Positions 13,101 through 13,851 of a DNA stretch of 13,851 nt are shown in pieces. Both the position numbers and the translations under genes were made by a program. The notes below the pieces were generated by a model that worked only from the letters and a program-made list of their open reading frames with translations, was not told where the DNA came from and did not search any database. Positions within the stretch are counted from its first letter, which is position 1. The number at the start of each line of letters is the position of its first letter. Source of the DNA: JBDSKH01 sp050245915 (GTDB lineage: Bacteria; Actinomycetota; Actinomycetes; Actinomycetales; Microbacteriaceae); contig JBFWWZ010000057.1 in assembly GCA_050245915.1 (NCBI GenBank), forward strand, positions 1-13,851, written 5' to 3'.

Positions 13101-13851
13101 ATGAACACCCCGAACATGCCGCGATCCGGGATCGTGCCGCCCGATGTCACCGCCAGGCGCTGCGCCCCCGGACGGCCGGCGATGGTGCCGGCGACCCGGT
13201 CCCACACGATGCGCGGACGCAGCTCGGCGAACTCGTCCGACGGGTATCGCCCCGACAGCAGGTCGAGCGTCGCCTCGAACGCCGACCGCGGCAGGGTCGC
13301 GAACGGCGCGGACCGTCGCACCGTCTCCCACCAGTCCTCCACCGCGAGCGTGTCGAGCGCGACGGCCGCGACCGTCTGCTGGGCCAGGATGTCGAGCGGG
13401 TTCTGCGGGACGGCGATCGCCTCGATCAGCCCGGTCCGCATCCTCTCGCTCGCGACCGTGGTGTGGAGCAGGTCGGCGCGGTGCTTCGGGAACAGCACGC
13501 CCTTGGAGATCTCGCCGACCTGGTGGCCGGCGCGCCCGACCCGCTGCAGCCCGGACGCCACCGAGGGCGGCGACTCCACCTGGATCACCAGGTCGACGGC
13601 GCCCATGTCGATGCCGAGCTCGAGGGATGAGGTGGCGACCACGCAGCGCAGCCGCCCCGACTTGAGGTCGTCTTCGATCTGCGCCCGCTGCTCTTTCGAC
13701 ACCGAGCCGTGATGCGCCCGCGCGAGCACCGGCTCGGCGCCCGTCGTCATGCCCGACTGCCCGGGCAACTGCGCTGGAAACGGGGATCTGGTGGTCGAGC
13801 TTGTCGAGACCCGAGATCCGGTCTCGACAAGCTCGACCTCTGATTGCAAAT
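10133..13851 (-). CDS. lhr: Large ATP-dependent DNA helicase Lhr (N-terminal part beyond right edge)
   Basis: A superfamily 2, 3'-to-5' DNA translocase/helicase acting in DNA repair. About 1,240 codons are visible; mycobacterial Lhr has about 1,500 residues, so roughly the first RecA domain (motifs I-III) is missing at the edge. Visible in order from the edge (13849 as residue 1) are ARAHHGSVSKEQR (43-55), motif V ATSSLELGIDMG (72-83), motif VI LQRVGRAGHQ (101-110), then the winged-helix and beta-barrel region (AGTIAGRPGAQRLAVTSGG; PFWKGDGLGRP). The long Lhr C-terminal domain follows, with LLPRYNPARRSPLWQQRQRS, GYFIEGLGAAQF and NPYGAALGWP. Four insertions of repeat DNA are read in frame (residues about 5-20, 335-346, 656-668, 1105-1111). 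The frame is unbroken, so the protein is probably functional. It is followed six bases later by nei2. Confidence 0.93.
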   Translation of the reverse strand, partial: LQSEVELVETGSRVSTSSTTRSPFPAQLPGQSGMTTGAEPVLARAHHGSVSKEQRAQIEDDLKSGRLRCVVATSSLELGIDMGAVDLVIQVESPPSVASGLQRVGRAGHQVGEISKGVLFPKHRADLLHTTVASERMRTGLIEAIAVPQNPLDILAQQTVAAVALDTLAVEDWWETVRRSAPFATLPRSAFEATLDLLSGRYPSDEFAELRPRIVWDRVAGTIAGRPGAQRLAVTSGGTIPDRGMFGVFIVGSAEGARRVGELDEEMVYESRVGDVFALGATSWRIEEITSDRVLVTPAFGQPGRVPFWKGDGLGRPAELGTAIGAFAGELAGVSGLDTPPSEALDQRLRDAGLDGWAVDNLKRFVQEQKQHTGTVPTDTTLLVERFRDELGDWRLVLHSPHGTPVHAPWALAVAARIRERLGVDGSAMAGDDGIVVRLPETDAEPPGADLFVFEKDELEELVTQEVGGSALFASRFRESAARALLLPRYNPARRSPLWQQRQRSAQLLEVARKYPSFPIILETVREVLQDVYDLPALASLTSDIAARKVRLVEVETESPSPFARSLLFGYVAAFMYEGDSPLAERRAAALSLDPTLLAELLGRAELRELLDPKVIEQTELELQRLDPDRKAKGDEGLIDLLRILGPLSIDELEARWSSAAEGGVSRPAPEILADFARANRVLRATIAGQDRWAVIEDASRLRDALGVPLPHGVPTAFLDPVADPVGDLVSRYVRTHGPFTAQDAATRLGLGVAIVTDALRRLASDRRVVEGEFRPGATGTEWVDAEVLRRLRSRSLAALRSEVEPVPQLTLGRFLPEWQHIAKPLRGVDGLVTVIDQLAGVPLPASSWESLVLPARVRDYSPAMLDELTTTGEVLWSGRGELSGGDGWVALHLADTAALTLAEPALTDQTELHGRIIDALAGGGAFFFRQLATALSVTGAVDDRDLATALWDLTWGGLVSNDTLAPLRSRLGATTTRPRATPPSRALRGRGRASAARAVAASLAATAPPTVAGRWSLLPAPDASATVRATAMAEGLLERHGVVTRGAVMSEGVTGGFATAYKVLSGLEETGRTRRGYFIEGLGAAQFATPATVDRLRTVAADAQSLDRLDHRVPPVALTLAATDPANPYGAALGWPALDDERHGGHRPGRKAGALVVLVDGALGLFVERGGKTVLNFLGDEALHPVAAQSLADTVRRTGGRMRVEKIDGVFAVGTPLGDALAASGFAPTPQGLRLRG
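10516..10534 (+). repeat. Short repeat half-copy inside lhr
   Basis: GGTCGAGCCTGTCGAGACT differs at two positions from the 19-base arms at 13793 and 13820. On the coding strand it is read as part of QSLDRLDH, just before the conserved PPVALTLAATDPANPYGAAL segment. Confidence 0.7.
11847..11883 (-). repeat. REP-like element read in frame inside lhr (first full copy)
   Basis: GGTCTCGATACACCGCCTTC followed by GGCGGCACTCGACCAGC, with a CCGCC-TTC-GGCGG hairpin (11859-11871). It equals the reverse complement of the 12809 copy with one mismatch. It codes for RWSSAAEGGVSRP between ELEA and APEILADFARANRV. Confidence 0.88.
12809..12846 (+). repeat. REP-like element read in frame inside lhr (second full copy)
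   Basis: CTGGTCGAGTGCCTCCGAAG followed by GCGGTGTATCGAGACCAG is in inverted orientation to the 11847 copy, about 930 bases away. Its central stem has one mismatch (CCTCC against GGCGG). It codes for GLDTPPSEALDQ between FAGELAGVS and RLRDAGLDGW. Confidence 0.88.
13793..13838. repeat. Perfect 19-bp inverted repeat inside lhr
   Basis: GGTCGAGCTTGTCGAGACC (13793-13811) and its exact reverse complement (13820-13838) flank the 8-base loop CGAGATCC. On the coding strand it reads VELVETGSRVSTSSTT, in the variable linker before ARAHHGSVSKEQR. The arms share the GGTCGAG and TCGAGACC ends of the longer element and look like a shortened form of it. Confidence 0.9.

Noticed and set aside
10295..13630. 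Plus-strand open frame of 1111 codons antisense to lhr
   Set aside because: The composition is biased (Arg, Gly, Gln, Ala) and no family is recognisable, while the other strand codes a clear Lhr helicase. It is open because of codon bias in the real gene.
13838..13851. A true start codon for lhr near 13849 (TTG)
   Set aside because: The frame is open to the window edge and the N-terminal helicase motifs are missing, so the gene continues beyond the window.

Overview
This is a gene-dense, very GC-rich window with strong GC3 bias, GTG starts and little intergenic space. The gene families (actinobacterial maltokinase, DUF3052, an lhr-nei2 pair ordered as in mycobacteria) and the GGTTGAGTAG...CGTATCGAAACC extragenic repeats point to a high-GC actinobacterium. 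Microbacteriaceae (Microbacterium or Leifsonia-like) is the most likely family, but that is inference from style, without a marker gene. I see no rRNA, tRNA, CRISPR array, transposase or phage gene, and no gene-free stretch longer than 300 bases.

Layout, left to right. (1) The 5' end of a small membrane-protein gene (1-87, minus) diverges from a maltokinase gene (255-1535, plus). (2) A 189-base intergenic region is filled with copies of a hairpin repeat (1530-1673). (3) A block of small conserved genes of mostly unknown role follows: a coiled-coil protein (1725-2588), a short hypothetical (2585-2992, minus), a two-helix membrane protein (3117-3617), and a minus-strand pair made of a four-helix membrane protein (4023-4526) and a DUF3052 protein (3614-4018). 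(4) An ECF sigma factor gene (4628-5137) overlaps a gene for a single-pass membrane protein (5130-5816) with a Pro/Thr stalk and a probable Ig-like extracellular domain, which looks like a sigma/anti-sigma pair. A TGTCAACC-N16-CGTC motif lies just upstream and predicts a leaderless, possibly self-activated transcript. (5) An IclR-type regulator (5809-6561, minus) diverges from a tightly coupled operon for the two subunits of a 3-oxoacid CoA-transferase and an acetyl-CoA acetyltransferase (6661-9193). Together these would turn acetoacetate plus succinyl-CoA and CoA into two acetyl-CoA plus succinate. (6) A second repeat pair (9188-9343) separates that operon from a convergent minus-strand operon: lhr, a large DNA helicase gene running off the right edge (10133-13851), and nei2, a Fpg/Nei DNA glycosylase gene (9353-10126).

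The most unusual feature is the behaviour of the repeat family. Besides its intergenic copies it appears at four sites inside the lhr reading frame, each translated without breaking the frame. At two genes (maltokinase and thiolase) the repeat supplies the last Gly codon and the TGA stop in the same phase. Other points of interest are the sigma/anti-sigma pair with an extracellular sensor-like domain, and the compact control region between the IclR gene and the CoA-transferase operon.
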